Origin: Lepidostoma basale
Taxonomy: Eukaryota; Arthropoda; Insecta; Trichoptera; Lepidostomatidae
Assembly: GCA_022606425.2 (NCBI GenBank)
Contig: JAHDVF020000016.1
Span: 5,424,501 to 5,488,500 of the forward strand
Reading direction: 5' to 3'
DNA length: 64,000 nt
Below, piece by piece: positions 53,681-63,925 of the stretch (its first letter is position 1; each line of letters opens with the position of its first letter). A program made the position numbers and the translations under genes. The notes under the pieces are model-generated. The model did not search any database, was not told the DNA's origin, and was given only the letters and a program-made list of their open reading frames with translations.

Positions 53681-53805
53681 AGAAGTCGACGTGCGTGTAT
53701 GACGCTGTATGAATGTGGAGGAATTTAGAAGTGTGTCAGGATCAAGCAATATGACGGTTAATTCTCTCTCCCTACCCTTTCGGAGAAACGGTGTGATGGT
53801 TTGTT
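53680..53805 (+). mobile_element. LINE-A 3' end, short
   Basis: AGTCGACGTGCGTGTATGAC, ATGAATGTGGAGGAATTTAG, and CCCTTTCGGAGAAACGGTG; the tail is GTTTGTTGTTGTTG. Confidence 0.75.
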
Positions 53806-53929
53806 GTTGTTGTGTTGTACAAGGGTTATTTAATTTTAATGTTCCGTGTTTAGTTCTTGTGATCCGTTTGAATAATATTAATAGTTAACTATACATCACT
53901 TTCCCGGTGGTGGAAGTATAATAAACACC

Positions 53930-54215
53930 TTCGTGGAAACCGACCCTTCAGCCTGGAATAATCTTCCAGCAGACCTCAATTGCATTAATCCGTCAAAGTT
54001 TAGATCGAGACTCATAACGCACCTATTTAAATTATCCTTTCCTGATGTAGGTTGTGATGTGTTCCTAAATATTGACCGACTGCGTTAGGTGCGGTCCTCG
54101 TACTATTTTTTTAACTAGTTCATAAAACGGAGCATTTTCTACAGCGCCCTTGAAATGATAAACTCATAAAAATGGCGCTCTATAAATTATCCGATTTATT
54201 ATTATAATTATTATA
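53930..54215 (+). mobile_element. LINE-D 3' fragment
   Basis: Reads PSAWNNLPADLNCINPSKF and RLITHLFKLSFP, then the 3' UTR with CAGCGCCCTTGAAATGA and GGCGCTCTATAAATTA, and ends in an ATTATTATAATTAT tail. Confidence 0.85.
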
Positions 54216-54254
54216 TTCGAAACATGTAAGTATTAATTATTATTATTATTATTA

Positions 54255-54500
54255 TTATTCTGTATGGTGGGCGGGCCATGTGGAAAGAATGCCTGGGGGA
54301 ACACCACAAATTATATCCAGATGGGTGCTCCGCGAAAAGAGACCCAAGAGGCAGACCGAGGAAAAGATGGGCAGATTGCGTGGAAGAAGATTGGGAGAAA
54401 ATGGAAGGAGCTGGGGAAGAGACAGAAGTCAGTGGAGGACCGTTGTGGAGGAGGCCAAGTCCCACACCGGGATATAGCGCCGAGAGATGAATGAATGAAT
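54255..54500 (+). mobile_element. LINE end with (GAAT)n tail
   Basis: WWAGHVERMPGGTPQII, then in the next frame GRPRKRWADCVEEDWEKM, then frame 1 again RSQWRTVVEEAK. Two frameshifts. The tail ATGAATGAATGAATGAATGA is at 54487-54506. It is preceded by (ATT)n at 54237-54257 and belongs to another LINE type than A-F. Confidence 0.75.
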
Positions 54501-54502
54501 GA

Positions 54503-54545
54503 ATGATGAATTCGAAACATGTCGATAAAATAAACTCAAATGTGA
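54503..54545 (+). ncRNA. Truncated hammerhead-like remnant
   Basis: ATGATGA, then only ATTC in place of stem II, GAAA, CATG, TC (54522-54523), followed by GATAAAATAAACTCAAA as after 32622. A deletion has removed most of stem II, so it cannot fold as a hammerhead. Confidence 0.4.
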
Positions 54546-55051
54546 AATTGTTTCAATTAATAAAAATTGTTACAAATAATTTTCGGGTTGTTATTTATAA
54601 GGTCGGAACATTTCAAGGACAACTAAGCTATTCGTGTAATCGCAATATTTACAAACGAGTATCACTGATATTGGGTCAAAGGCCGAGATATCGGGCGAAA
54701 CAAACCAAAAATTATACAATGTGTTAGTTATTAATTCGCAAGAGAGAAAAAAAACTGTTTAATTATATCGGGAATCCGGTTGACTAGCATAGATAGCGGA
54801 TTGTAGCTGCACAGAAAGGAGGGAAGCGCAATATTGGCTATCTTTAGAACTACAGTAATCTCCATGTTGATTCGAACAAAAAAAAGCTTCTTAAATCACT
54901 TGAAAAAAAATTCGCAACAATGAAAACAAATATGATGTGTGATCACTTAATAATAATTATTGATATTATTATTATGCAATGTAAAAACTATAGGGATGTG
55001 AATTGGATACCGAAAATTAACAACTTTATTCTTCATTTTTCAATATTATCA

Positions 55052-55432
55052 AATCAAATCAGTTTTATTAACTCAAAAGACATTACAAACAGCAAAATGT
55101 TTAAGGCATCTATTGAGTACAGGTAAAATATTATAAAAATACGACATAAAACCAGGAACGAATTAGAGATGGTTCGACATTAGGAAGACAAGATACTTTC
55201 TAAAGTCAAGAGTATTTGTCCCCTGATGGTACCTTTACTAATATGAAAGACGTCGATCTCCGAGGAGACCGCGTTCAGCAGACTAATTGTTCTTCTCACC
55301 GGTGTCACCAGAGGCAGATTGGTTCTGGCGGCCGGTAGGTAAAACAATCTGTGCTGTCGGTGTCGGAAATATCTATCAGGGACAAAAAGACCAACACCCT
55401 CTAGCACGGTCGAGTTCTCTTATATACTCGTA
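55052..55432 (-). mobile_element. LINE-C 3' fragment
   Basis: The minus-strand frame 55407-55180 reads GLFVPDRYFRHRQHRLFYLP, AARTNLPLVTPVRRTISLLN and AVSSEIDVFHISK. 3' end AATCAAATCAGTTTTATT at the left edge. Confidence 0.9.
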
Positions 55433-55434
55433 TA

Positions 55435-56285
55435 TCTTACTATTAAATTGAAGAAAGAAGCTTGTTAATTTTCAAAAACCTGCTTTTAATACTTTTTTAA
55501 AAACTGCTTTGTATTCATTTTATTCTACTTATTTTTTAGTTTTAACCGGTTTTCTGGTTCGTTTGGTGAACTCAATAATGAACTTCATTGTAAATTTTGA
55601 ATATTTAAAATGAACTTCTACCAAAAATTTTTTTACAATTTTTACAAAGAAATATGACAAAACAGATCGATTTCGCCGTTTGAATATTATGCAGCAGACT
55701 GTACAGTAGAACATTAGTCGTTTGCCCTACATACAGCGGAAGCTCTGAAGCGGACTTCATAGTGCTCGAAGTTCCGATTGAACAACCAGTCGACAATCAT
55801 AACAATACTCCCAGCAGATACGCGTTGTACGTTGATCACGTAACTTATTTACAAGACGTATGTTGTAATAATTGATATTTGATATTACGTTATAAAACCA
55901 CAAATATATAATACTTTAACACGAAATATAGTATACTTTTGGTTGTGCGATATAATAATTAAACATAATATGAGTTAGTACAAAAACCCTTAAATTAGTT
56001 CGACATTTACTTAACTCATTAAAGAGCTTGGTGATTCTAAAATGAATTCATTTTTTATTAAAGAAAGTCAATATGAAAAAAAAACTCTATTATTTGAAAA
56101 TTATCATATTTCTATAACACAAATAAAAATAAACATTTGATGATGACGATGATATAAATATAACGGTGAAAGTCAATCACGATAAAAAAAAGTTTATAAA
56201 AAATCGTAAAGAAATTTAAAACGTGTCTGATTTTAATAACTTTTAAAAAACATCGTGTTCCCACAATACTTCATTACACCTTTTA
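55435..56285. other. AT-rich sequence, no feature recognised
   Basis: Short frames of 61-63 codons on the minus strand without motifs. Confidence 0.4.
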
Positions 56286-56287
56286 CA

Positions 56288-56320
56288 GATAATTTTCGGA
56301 TAGATCTCATCCTTCATCGG
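56288..56320 (-). ncRNA. Hammerhead-like motif with altered stem II
   Basis: Minus strand: CCGATGA (U4 to C), extra A, stem II GGAT/ATCC with a seven-base loop, GAAA, ATTA in place of CATG, TC. The last stem II pair is T-A where the others have C-G, a paired change on both sides. Confidence 0.55.
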
Positions 56321-56394
56321 TGTACAAATTTTAACGATAGAATGAAAAGAAATGGAGTTAAGTCTAGAGGTACGGGTAGTTTTATTTAATTAGG

Positions 56395-56672
56395 ATTGTT
56401 ATTGTATTTGGTCAGTAATGCAGACGTACTACAGAGAGCCAGAGCTAATAGAGAGCTGTTGTCGAGTGTGAAAATGAGAGAGGTCTCATATTTGGGTCAT
56501 GTGCTAAGGGGAGAAAAATACCACCTCCTTCGACTGATATTAATGGGTAAAGTGGACAGGAATTACAAGAGTTCAGAACCTGTTCCAAGTGACGCAGGAC
56601 AGAGATGCCTTTGCTGCAGTGATCGCCAACGTTGGGGGGATCTGACACGGCACCGAAAGAAGAATATTGTAT
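56395..56672 (+). mobile_element. LINE-E coding end and 3' fragment
   Basis: RARANRELLSSVKMREVSYL and GHVLRGEKYHLL (the GHVxR block), LILMGKVD, then the shared end CAGGACAGAGATGCCTTTGC, CGCCAACGTTGGGGGG and GAAAGAAGAA. Longest LINE-E copy. Confidence 0.8.
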
Positions 56673-56674
56673 TT

Positions 56675-57780
56675 GGGAAATGTCTTTTGATCAATGGTAA
56701 TCATAAATTTCTATAATTATTAGGTTTGGTCACATTTAATTCATTTTTATCTTATTTGGTTAATAATATTTGAGGTAAAAAAGTACACAGCTATGATACA
56801 TTTATAAAAATATATGTGTTTTTAAATATGTTCGAATTTTCTACATATTAATTTTTCTTGGATTATTAATTATTGTGGGTAGGAATCAGGAAAATGTGAA
56901 ATAATAAGAGCAGTACATTCTGAATCAGAAAACAAAATCCCTGTGTCATGCGCAATTAAAAGTATTACCGAATGTACTGCAAGTCATGTGCAGTGCATTG
57001 AAGAAGCTGCCGTCATGTTTTCCTGACCGAAACATCAGTTAATACAAATTGACATTTCAATTGGGTTCTTAGCCCCAAGAGCAATAAACCATTGGCTACG
57101 CGCGGATACCGTTGTGTAAATTCGACACAAAAAAACTTTATAACTTTGTACGGGATTATTTTATACTATGTGCCTCTTAAATTAACGGTTTAAGAATACA
57201 CATAGACACGAAGTAAGGCTTCCAATATGTTTTTAAATAACATTCAGTCCAAAGGGTTCAGATTATTAATAACCTAAACAAAAACTATTGGAATTTGGAA
57301 CTTAGATCTTCTGGCTTACAGAGGTTCAGCTCTAATGGGTATTTGTTGGACCTCTTACATCTGTTGGAAATATTGTTGGAAAAGTGGGGTTTTTTTATGC
57401 GGGGGCTATATGTGTGGCCCGGAATGCTCCTATGAAAGAAGCGCGAGGAAGGATTTAGGGTTTACTCTAAAGTCCTATATTTTTCTCGGCCAGGGAACGG
57501 AAGACCAGTTAAGGTTCGCATTGTAGAGTATGATGGGATCAGTCTTATTATTTTAGAAAAGAAGCTACGAGCTACGAAGAAAAGAAGCTATGAAGCTCAT
57601 ATTTCTGAGCGGAAGATTTGGTTTTATGAAAAATTAATGAAATAAACTGTATGTGTCTTATGTGAGACGCGATTATTTAACCTATTCAGACGGAATAACA
57701 AGTCTGACTCGTAGTGTGTAACCAGATCCAAAAATACTAACTAGAAGTCATTTTTAAAATATACGTTAGCAAGTAATTAT
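56675..57780. other. Mostly unique AT-rich sequence
   Basis: A 63-codon frame at 57335-57526 is cysteine-rich but shows no family pattern. Nothing else recognised. Confidence 0.35.
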
Positions 57781-57784
57781 AATA

Positions 57785-57960
57785 AATAATGTGCGCGGGA
57801 GATGCCTATTGGTGGCGATGAGGTTCGCTACCCATCACACTGCGTCTCTTGCGGGGGCGAAAAGAGAAGGATGGAGTGCGCATCGGTTAAGGTGTGACAG
57901 TCCATTCTTTCTGCCTACCCTTTCGGGGAAACGGCGTGATGGTTTTAGTTAGTTAGTTAG
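57785..57960 (+). mobile_element. SINE-like element with LINE-A tail, 5'-truncated
   Basis: Starts at TAATGTGCGCGGGAGATGCC, has GGTGGCGATGAGGTTCGC, GCGGGGGCGAAAAGAGAAGG, then the LINE-A end and TTAG tail at 57945-57962. Confidence 0.8.
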
Positions 57961-57964
57961 TAAT

Positions 57965-58765
57965 TACAAAAATGCAGGTAGGCCGAGTAGGTAAGTACTC
58001 AGATATCATCATGGCTCAATGCAAAAAAAATATGAGGATATTTTTAGACACATCGCACCGACAACAAAAAATTGCACCCTAGAGGGGCCTTGAAAGTGAG
58101 TACAAAAAAAATTCAATATGGGATTGCATATCATGTTTAGTTCCTCTACGTGTTCCTTGGGTATTACAAAATATATAACACTATTATAGATAATTAAATT
58201 TCAGATTATCGTCCCTTAGAGCTATACCAACCCCTATTCATTACGTAAGAGATGCAAATATTTTTATTTAACTAGTTTAACCTTTGTATATGTACCGCTA
58301 TGAAATTCTGAATATTTGTTTCGTCACTTATACCAGAAAAAAATAAATGCTCCACAAATTTCAACAATGGGGACCAACACACTATAAATTAATATTTTTT
58401 TAAACAAAAACAAAGATACACGTTTCGAATGATTCGTTAATATCAATGTTAAGTTTTTAACAACTAGACATTGTTCAAATTCGTTTCTCTCATAGCAAAT
58501 AATAGGGATCCAGGATGTAGAGCTTGTAGTGGTAATTGTTATTAAATAAAGATTGTGGGTATTTCATATGAATGAAAACGGGTGTGACGTGCATAGTTAG
58601 GGAATTCTCAAAAGCGGCATTTCGACATACGAACATGTCATTTCCATAAAATATATTATACTTTTAGAAAATGTCTGACAAACCATGTTTGATGAAATTT
58701 TTATCATTTTAATGCGTACAGAGAAACTCAAAATAATAATTTTGTTCAACAAACCAATTTTTTAA
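57965..58765. other. AT-rich sequence with one family-B remnant
   Basis: 58615-58680 keeps GCATTTCGACATACGAACATG and CATTTCCATAAAATATATTA, a remnant of the family-B arm. The rest is featureless. Confidence 0.4.
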
Positions 58766-58769
58766 AAAT

Positions 58770-59315
58770 AGTACTGAGCAGAGAAAACCAAACCGCGGAA
58801 ATCGCCCGAAGAATTGGTTTGGGTTGGGCTGCCTTCCGTTAATTAGATCATATTTTGAAAAATTCACGAACCCCCATCAACCTCAAACGGAAGGTGTTCG
58901 ATTGCTGCGTCCTACCGGTGTTATCTTATGGGTTTGAAACCATAGCGTTGTCTCAGAGAAGCGCAAATTAATTAAGAATTGTCTAAAGAGCTATGGAAAG
59001 AGCGATGTTGGGAATCAGTATAGCGGACAGGGTGAGAAACATTAAAACTAGAACAGGAGTGTCTGACAACATCGGAAGAGTGGCAACACTAAAATAGCGC
59101 TGGGAAGGCCATGTCGCTCGCAGCTTACGATAGATGGACAAAACGCCTCCTCTGCGGGTGTCCTAGAACTGCAACCTGATACCCAGGACGCCCTCAACTT
59201 AGATGGAGGGACGACATTGAAGAAACCGCTGGTACGACGTGGATGCGTGTTGCCCAGGATCGACAGACATGGAACCAGATAGAGGAGGCCTACGTCCAAG
59301 AGGGCTGATGATGAT
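58770..59315 (+). mobile_element. LINE-B reverse transcriptase end, broken
   Basis: RENQTAEIARRIGLGWAAF-like start, then VFDCCVLPVLSYGFETIALS, RAMERAMLGISIADRVRN, TGVSDNIGRVATL, a stop for K-W-R, WEGHVARS, then DPRTPST-like and AQDRQTWNQIEEAYVQEG; tail (GAT)n. Several frameshifts and stops. Confidence 0.85.
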
Positions 59316-59384
59316 GATTGAAAATATGAGTAAATTTCTTCTAACATATAGTAAATAAAAATACATGATTACGCTAGTTTAACT

Positions 59385-59480
59385 TGTTATTCTAGTTCTG
59401 ACCGATTTCGGCAACTCGCTCCCATCTTCCAGTAAGAAAATGAAAGCGAGCTGCCGAAACCGGTCGGAACTAAAAGAACA
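59385..59480. repeat. Inverted repeat of two CCGG-type hammerhead-like motifs
   Basis: Minus-strand motif 59400-59432: CTG-G-AAGA (one inserted base), extra T, stem II of about four pairs, GAAA, TCGG, TC. Plus-strand partner ends GAAACCGGTC at 59456-59465. The arms TTCTGACCGATTTCGGCA and TGCCGAAACCGGTCGGAA form a long hairpin. Confidence 0.6.
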
Positions 59481-59484
59481 AGAG

Positions 59485-60585
59485 GAATACAATTAAATTT
59501 GTATTATAAATTAATTTTAATACAAAAAATATATTTTCATTATTTATGTATAGAGCCGTTCGCAATGCCAGTAAGTAATCGAAAATGTATTATATTTTAT
59601 ACAATACGTTACGAATACAGATGCGAAACGAAAAGCAAAGCAAAACGGGGGCTACACCAGAACCTGGAAGCGAAGCAAGGAATAATGGTGATTTACATAC
59701 AATCGGCATTTGCAGACGCCAAAATCTGCGAAGAAGTGGACCGGTGAAGCCGAGATGAGATAATTAATATTCACCGCGCGGTCCTCTTGCCGAATGTATT
59801 CAGCCAATCGGTTCGTTGCAAAATTTGATACATTTTTTTGCTACCGCTAATTTATCCCCAATAAGTAAAAGTTTGATGTAGAGGATGGCTATAGATCACC
59901 TTCGTGTTCACAGTTGATATCATATTCTGATTGTTTGTATTTTTCTTTGCATTGTTTCGATCGGTAACGATCAGCCGTTTGTATGCTTGTTTACCATATT
60001 TGAATGCAAATGAATTGGTTTGTTTGTGGTTAAAGAAAAAATAATAATTGAATAACACTAATAAGATATCGTTCATCTTGGGAGTCATTTTGCAGTAGTG
60101 TAAGTAACAGTACGTTTACTAAAACCTGTCGTTTTATTTTTTTTAATTAAGCGAATAAAAAATACCTCAATATTTATTCTAACCTTGAATTGTAAACAAT
60201 TTATTTTAAACGTGGTCATTGTGATAATAATAACCATATAAATAAAATGAAAGCAGGTTTACTATATTTTTTATTGTATGATTTATAAGAAAAATAAATA
60301 TCATACATAAATGTAATTAATGCTACGACAGATTTTAGGAAACATTCAATAACAATTATGGAATTACAAGTACATTACATATAATAAATAAAAGTACAAC
60401 ATTAAATAAACTCGAAAATCTACATATTTCAAAATAAAAGAAACTTAACAATATTACAAATAACCAAATTCCAGTTTTAAATAACCAATTAAGTTACTCA
60501 TTGGATAAGTTTGAGAAAAATATTTTTAACTAATTCAGAATTATTTTTATATCACCTTTAATTTGATATATTGAAATTAATTTAG
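59485..60585. other. No feature recognised
   Basis: An 82-codon plus frame (59499-59747) and a 78-codon minus frame (59852-60088) have no motif or second copy. Confidence 0.35.
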
Positions 60586-60589
60586 AACT

Positions 60590-60870
60590 TGTAAGGAGGA
60601 TACCCAATGAAGAAATTCGCAAATCCTGCAAAATTGAAGACATAGCGAGATGGAGTAGGCAGAGAAGACGATTCTGAAGGGACCACATCGAGAGAATGGA
60701 TCCAGCAAGAATTCCTAAGATCGTGATGCACGAGACTCCAGAGGGCCGTCGATCACCGAGACGACCACCAAAGAGATGGATAAAAGGCTGGTCGTCTTCA
60801 TCACATGAAGAAAGTTGATATCCTGCATAAACAGATCGCAAGATCTACAATCAGAAGAAGAAGAAGGATG
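60590..60870 (+). mobile_element. LINE end fragment with AAGAAGAAG tail
   Basis: EEIRKSCKIEDIARWSRQRR, RDHIERMDPARIPKIV, RRSPRRPPKRWIK give the pattern of a non-LTR reverse transcriptase end, with a stop in place of W in the GHIERM block. The tail GAAGAAGAAG is at 60855. Single copy. Confidence 0.7.
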
Positions 60871-60899
60871 TCATCAACTATACTTTGCAGTAGTAAAAA

Positions 60900-61180
60900 T
60901 CTCCCTTCATAGCTTAGATGCATAAATGATCTAAAAGATTTCACTTCAAAAGTGAAAACCCAGATTTTTCATGTTTCATACCCAAATTAAAACCCAGCCT
61001 GTAAATTTATTTTATGTTATTTTCTCACCGATTGCGAATATCAGATGCAGCGTTAATACTCGTTATAGATTTTAAGATTTAAAACACGTCTTAACCTTTA
61101 AAACGCGCCCTTGAGGTGATTACGTCACAAAAAACAAGGTTTTAAAAGTAGGCATATAATTATTATCATAATAACCATAA
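60900..61180 (+). mobile_element. LINE-D 3' UTR fragment
   Basis: Matches 33046 read inverted: GATGCATAAATGATC, ACCCAGATTTTTCATGTTTC, AAAACGCGCCCTTGAGGTGA, then ATTATTATCATAAT. Confidence 0.75.
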
Positions 61181-61181
61181 T

Positions 61182-61608
61182 CTATTGCGTATTTAAAAAG
61201 CCTTTTTTAATACTTAAGTAATACTAAAAAAATCTCGAAATAATCAATGCTTACTTAATATAATATATATTTTTCATCAACAGCGTTGAAGTTTCCCCCA
61301 CTCAAGGCCACTCCTTCCCTACCCAGGTCAGCTCCAAATATTGAACGCAACCCACCACATCCTCCAAGAAACCCTCCTCTCACCATCCAACAATATCCAA
61401 CATCAATACCAAAGATTTTTTTTAAATATGTGTGGAGCAATTGTTTCCGGGCTAGTACTCCAGATTAAGACATGATCGAAGTTCAAATCTTCTTTAACAA
61501 GTTTACAGTTTCAATTGAGAAGGTTATTAGTTCAATTTTATATTTAAAAAAAATACCAACGTAAATAATCGATCACCGGCCGCGTTCCAAAATCAATTTA
61601 TCTTTAAT
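61182..61608. other. No feature recognised
   Basis: Includes a C-rich patch (61290-61400). If the following exon is part of a gene, this would be intron. Confidence 0.35.
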
Positions 61609-61610
61609 AG

Positions 61611-62175
61611 GATACAGGTCTTTTTGATAGAAAATATTTGATTGGCTATGATTGGTTCTACACCTGCAAGGAGAATGCTATATTCAAAAGTAATAAGTTA
61701 ATTGAGGAAGCTGTCAACCCCAACCGAACTCGACCAATGGTGGAAATATTTGACGAACTCTCTGATACCCTCTGCAAAGTGGCTGATCTTTCAGAGTTCA
61801 TCAGGATAGCCCACCCCAGTTCCTACTACCGCTATGCCGTAGAGCAGCGGTCGGGGAACTGGGGTAAATTACCCCAAATGGGGTAAAAATGAATTTTTTG
61901 GGGTTATAAGAAAATTTTCTAGTTTGCTATTTCATAAACGTGTTAGTATTTTTACTTACTATTTTCGTGTATTTTATTTTTATTTTCCGTGTAAATTAAT
62001 TCCATATAATAATGTTAATTTAACATATACATTGATTGTCTTCTTTCCAAAATGGGTGGAGGGGGTAATATCGACTTACGCAAAAATATTTTGGGGTAAT
62101 GGTTAAAAAAGTTCCCCGACCGCTGCCGTAGAGGATGCTTGTATCACTATCTCTGGACTAGTAGAAAAATATTAA
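61611..62175 (+). pseudogene. MIPEP: Mitochondrial intermediate peptidase (MIPEP) exon, interrupted
   Basis: The plus strand reads GLFDRKYLIGYDWFY, KENAIFKSNKLIEEAV, then FDELSDTLCKVADLSEFIRI and AHPSS (61617-61844). After the miniature element and its target duplication it continues DACITISGLVEK (62134-62169). From my memory of the family, FDELSD-LC-VADL-DF--IAHP and EAC-SI--MVEKLN are a conserved stretch in the N-terminal half of MIPEP, a mitochondrial matrix metallopeptidase that removes octapeptides from imported precursors. An acceptor-like TTTATCTTTAATAG precedes the first codon. The HExxH zinc motif would lie in later exons, not seen here. A 289-bp insertion shifts the frame and adds stops, and TAA follows VEKY. 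GTAGAA at 62161 could be a donor. It could be a real exon disrupted in this haplotype, or a duplicated dead exon. Confidence 0.65.
61845..62125. mobile_element. hAT-type miniature element with 8-bp target duplication
   Basis: Ends CAGCGGTCGGGGAACT and AGTTCCCCGACCGCTG are 16-bp perfect inverted repeats. CCGTAGAG stands on both sides (61837-61844 and 62126-62133). 281 bp, rich in GGGGTAA blocks, without a transposase frame. Eight-base duplications and CAGNGGTC ends are typical of hAT elements. Perfect ends and duplication suggest a recent insertion. Confidence 0.92.
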
Positions 62176-62278
62176 TTCAATAAATCAAAAAACTGTAAAT
62201 TATCAATTATATATAAACAGAGACCGTTGCAACCATCCAATATTACTAATATTACAAACACTTGATATGCAATAAACA

Positions 62279-62560
62279 AAGTCCGGATCGTCCAGCCTAC
62301 AATATGTGCACCATCTACAAGAACATTATGTGTTATTTCATTTTTAATCTGTTATTATATTTTATATCATTGTATTTAATATTTTATATTATTTGTTTAA
62401 GATTTATTCTGTGTCGAAATGTGCGCGGGAGATGCCTATTGATGGCGATGAGGTTCGCAATCCATCACACCGCGTCGGCCGCATCGGTCAAAGTGTGGCA
62501 GTCCATTATTTTTGCCTACCACTTCGGGGAGACGGCATGATGGTTAGTTAGTTTAGTTAG
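62279..62560 (+). mobile_element. SINE-like element with LINE-A tail
   Basis: Head AAGTCCGGATCGTCCAGCC and ATATGTGCACCATCTACAAG, AT-rich middle, AATGTGCGCGGGAGATGCC, GATGGCGATGAGGTTCGCAA, then the LINE-A end and TTAG tail. A short deletion removes the GCGGGGGCGAAAAG block. Confidence 0.85.
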
Positions 62561-62564
62561 TTAC

Positions 62565-63275
62565 CAACGTAAATATTTGTAAAAAAAACTTATAATGCCT
62601 TTTTTCCTCGACTCTCTTCAATGTATGTAAAAAATATACATTAAGATAAAAAAAAAAACTATAAATAATTGCGAAGCAGACTACAGACGATACAGGTTTA
62701 GCGTTAAACGTTAAAATTTGTTATAGGCGATAAAATTGTATAATGTTTGAAGATGGAAGTAAAATTGAATTATAATAAAATTAACATCTTTATTCCCCGT
62801 AAACCGAGAGCAAATCCATGGGAAACGACTGATTCTTATAATCTTTAATGGCTTTTTAAGTTTTATGTAATACCTACATAAATATTATATAATTAATACG
62901 TTATGAACTTAAACGTGATTCAACATTAACTTTAACGATAAGTATTACTTTCAACAAGTTCATGAACAATCGGAAATTACAGAGAAATGGGATACAATCG
63001 TGAAAAATCCAACCAACGTTTTACAATTTTTATTTTTTTATTCTGCGGGTCTTGATTGATTTACACGCCTTCATTAAATATTACAATCTTGTAAAATACA
63101 CGTTTTCTGTGTCATAAATCAACCATATGTATATATGCATGCCTAGTATTATAAATGATATTATTGGACTCTAAACCAACGAAATAATATTATTTGAAAT
63201 ATCATTGTAAATAAAAAAAATCAATTAAAATTTTCTTAATTATATATATTTAGTTAAATTCCATTTAAGTTGTTA
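62565..63275. other. AT-rich sequence, no feature recognised
   Basis: No frame or repeat copy recognised. Confidence 0.4.
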
Positions 63276-63278
63276 GCT

Positions 63279-63563
63279 AAAGGCCGTGCCACACTGTTTG
63301 AAACAAGCTCTCCACAGGGGTGACCTTGGTGGAGAGATGTGGAGCCCACGGTTGGTGTAGCGTCCACATACTGTTGTAAACAAGCTCTCCACATGTGGAA
63401 TGCGTGTTTAAACGGTGGATCCACACGTATACTATGCGCGTCCGTCCACAAAGTTTGTTGAAGGTCAAACGAATTTTGGTTTCAAACAAGTGTCTACACA
63501 GTTTTAAACCGTCGGTGGAGACCGATGTGGAGAGCTTGTTTAAAACAGTGTGGCACGGCTTTT
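63279..63563. mobile_element. Inverted-repeat element (CTCTCCACA family), intact
   Basis: Ends AGGCCGTGCCACACTGTTT and AAACAGTGTGGCACGGCTT are inverted repeats, with inner arms AACAAGCTCTCCACA. GCTCTCCACA-type blocks recur four times. TTAGCT and TTAGGCT flank it as a possible target duplication. Non-coding; the minus-strand frames over it are chance. Confidence 0.85.
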
Positions 63564-63814
63564 AGGCTTAACCTAAGTAGAATTTTACTAAATACTCATA
63601 AAATTAAGAATTTTTACTTTTTTATTTAATTTTATTTTCATTATTGAAAATGATATGATATATTCTAAACATAATACTGATTTATTATGTCAGAATTTAA
63701 AATATATAAAACAAAGGTTTCGCAGGTAAAAACAATCGACATTTTAAATTATATGAATCCTACAGTGTTCGACCAAATTTGGAAAATAGTTCATATGAAT
63801 GAAAATCACTAGAA

Positions 63815-63925
63815 TATGTTTTTTTTGGAAATCACATATTTTGCCATGCGAAAGGATTATCAAATGTTGCGTTTGATAAAACTTATATGAGGGGAAACAT
63901 GTCGTTTCCACAAAACATTTTTATT
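63815..63925 (+). repeat. Family-B repeat with hammerhead-like motif
   Basis: GGAAATCACATATTTTGCC faces GGGGAAACATGTCGTTTCC. The motif at 63873-63903 is TTGATAA, extra A, a weak stem II (CTT/AGG) with a five-base loop, GAAA, CATG, TC. Same TTGATAA core as 12180 and 28869. Confidence 0.55.

Noticed and set aside
57001..57040. CTGACCGAAACATCAG as a hammerhead
   Set aside because: The stem II region is missing; CTGA is directly followed by CCGAAAC, so it cannot fold.
63254..63489. Minus-strand frames at the right edge as a gene
   Set aside because: They lie inside the inverted-repeat element 63279-63563 and recur at 38845-39066 with stops at different places.
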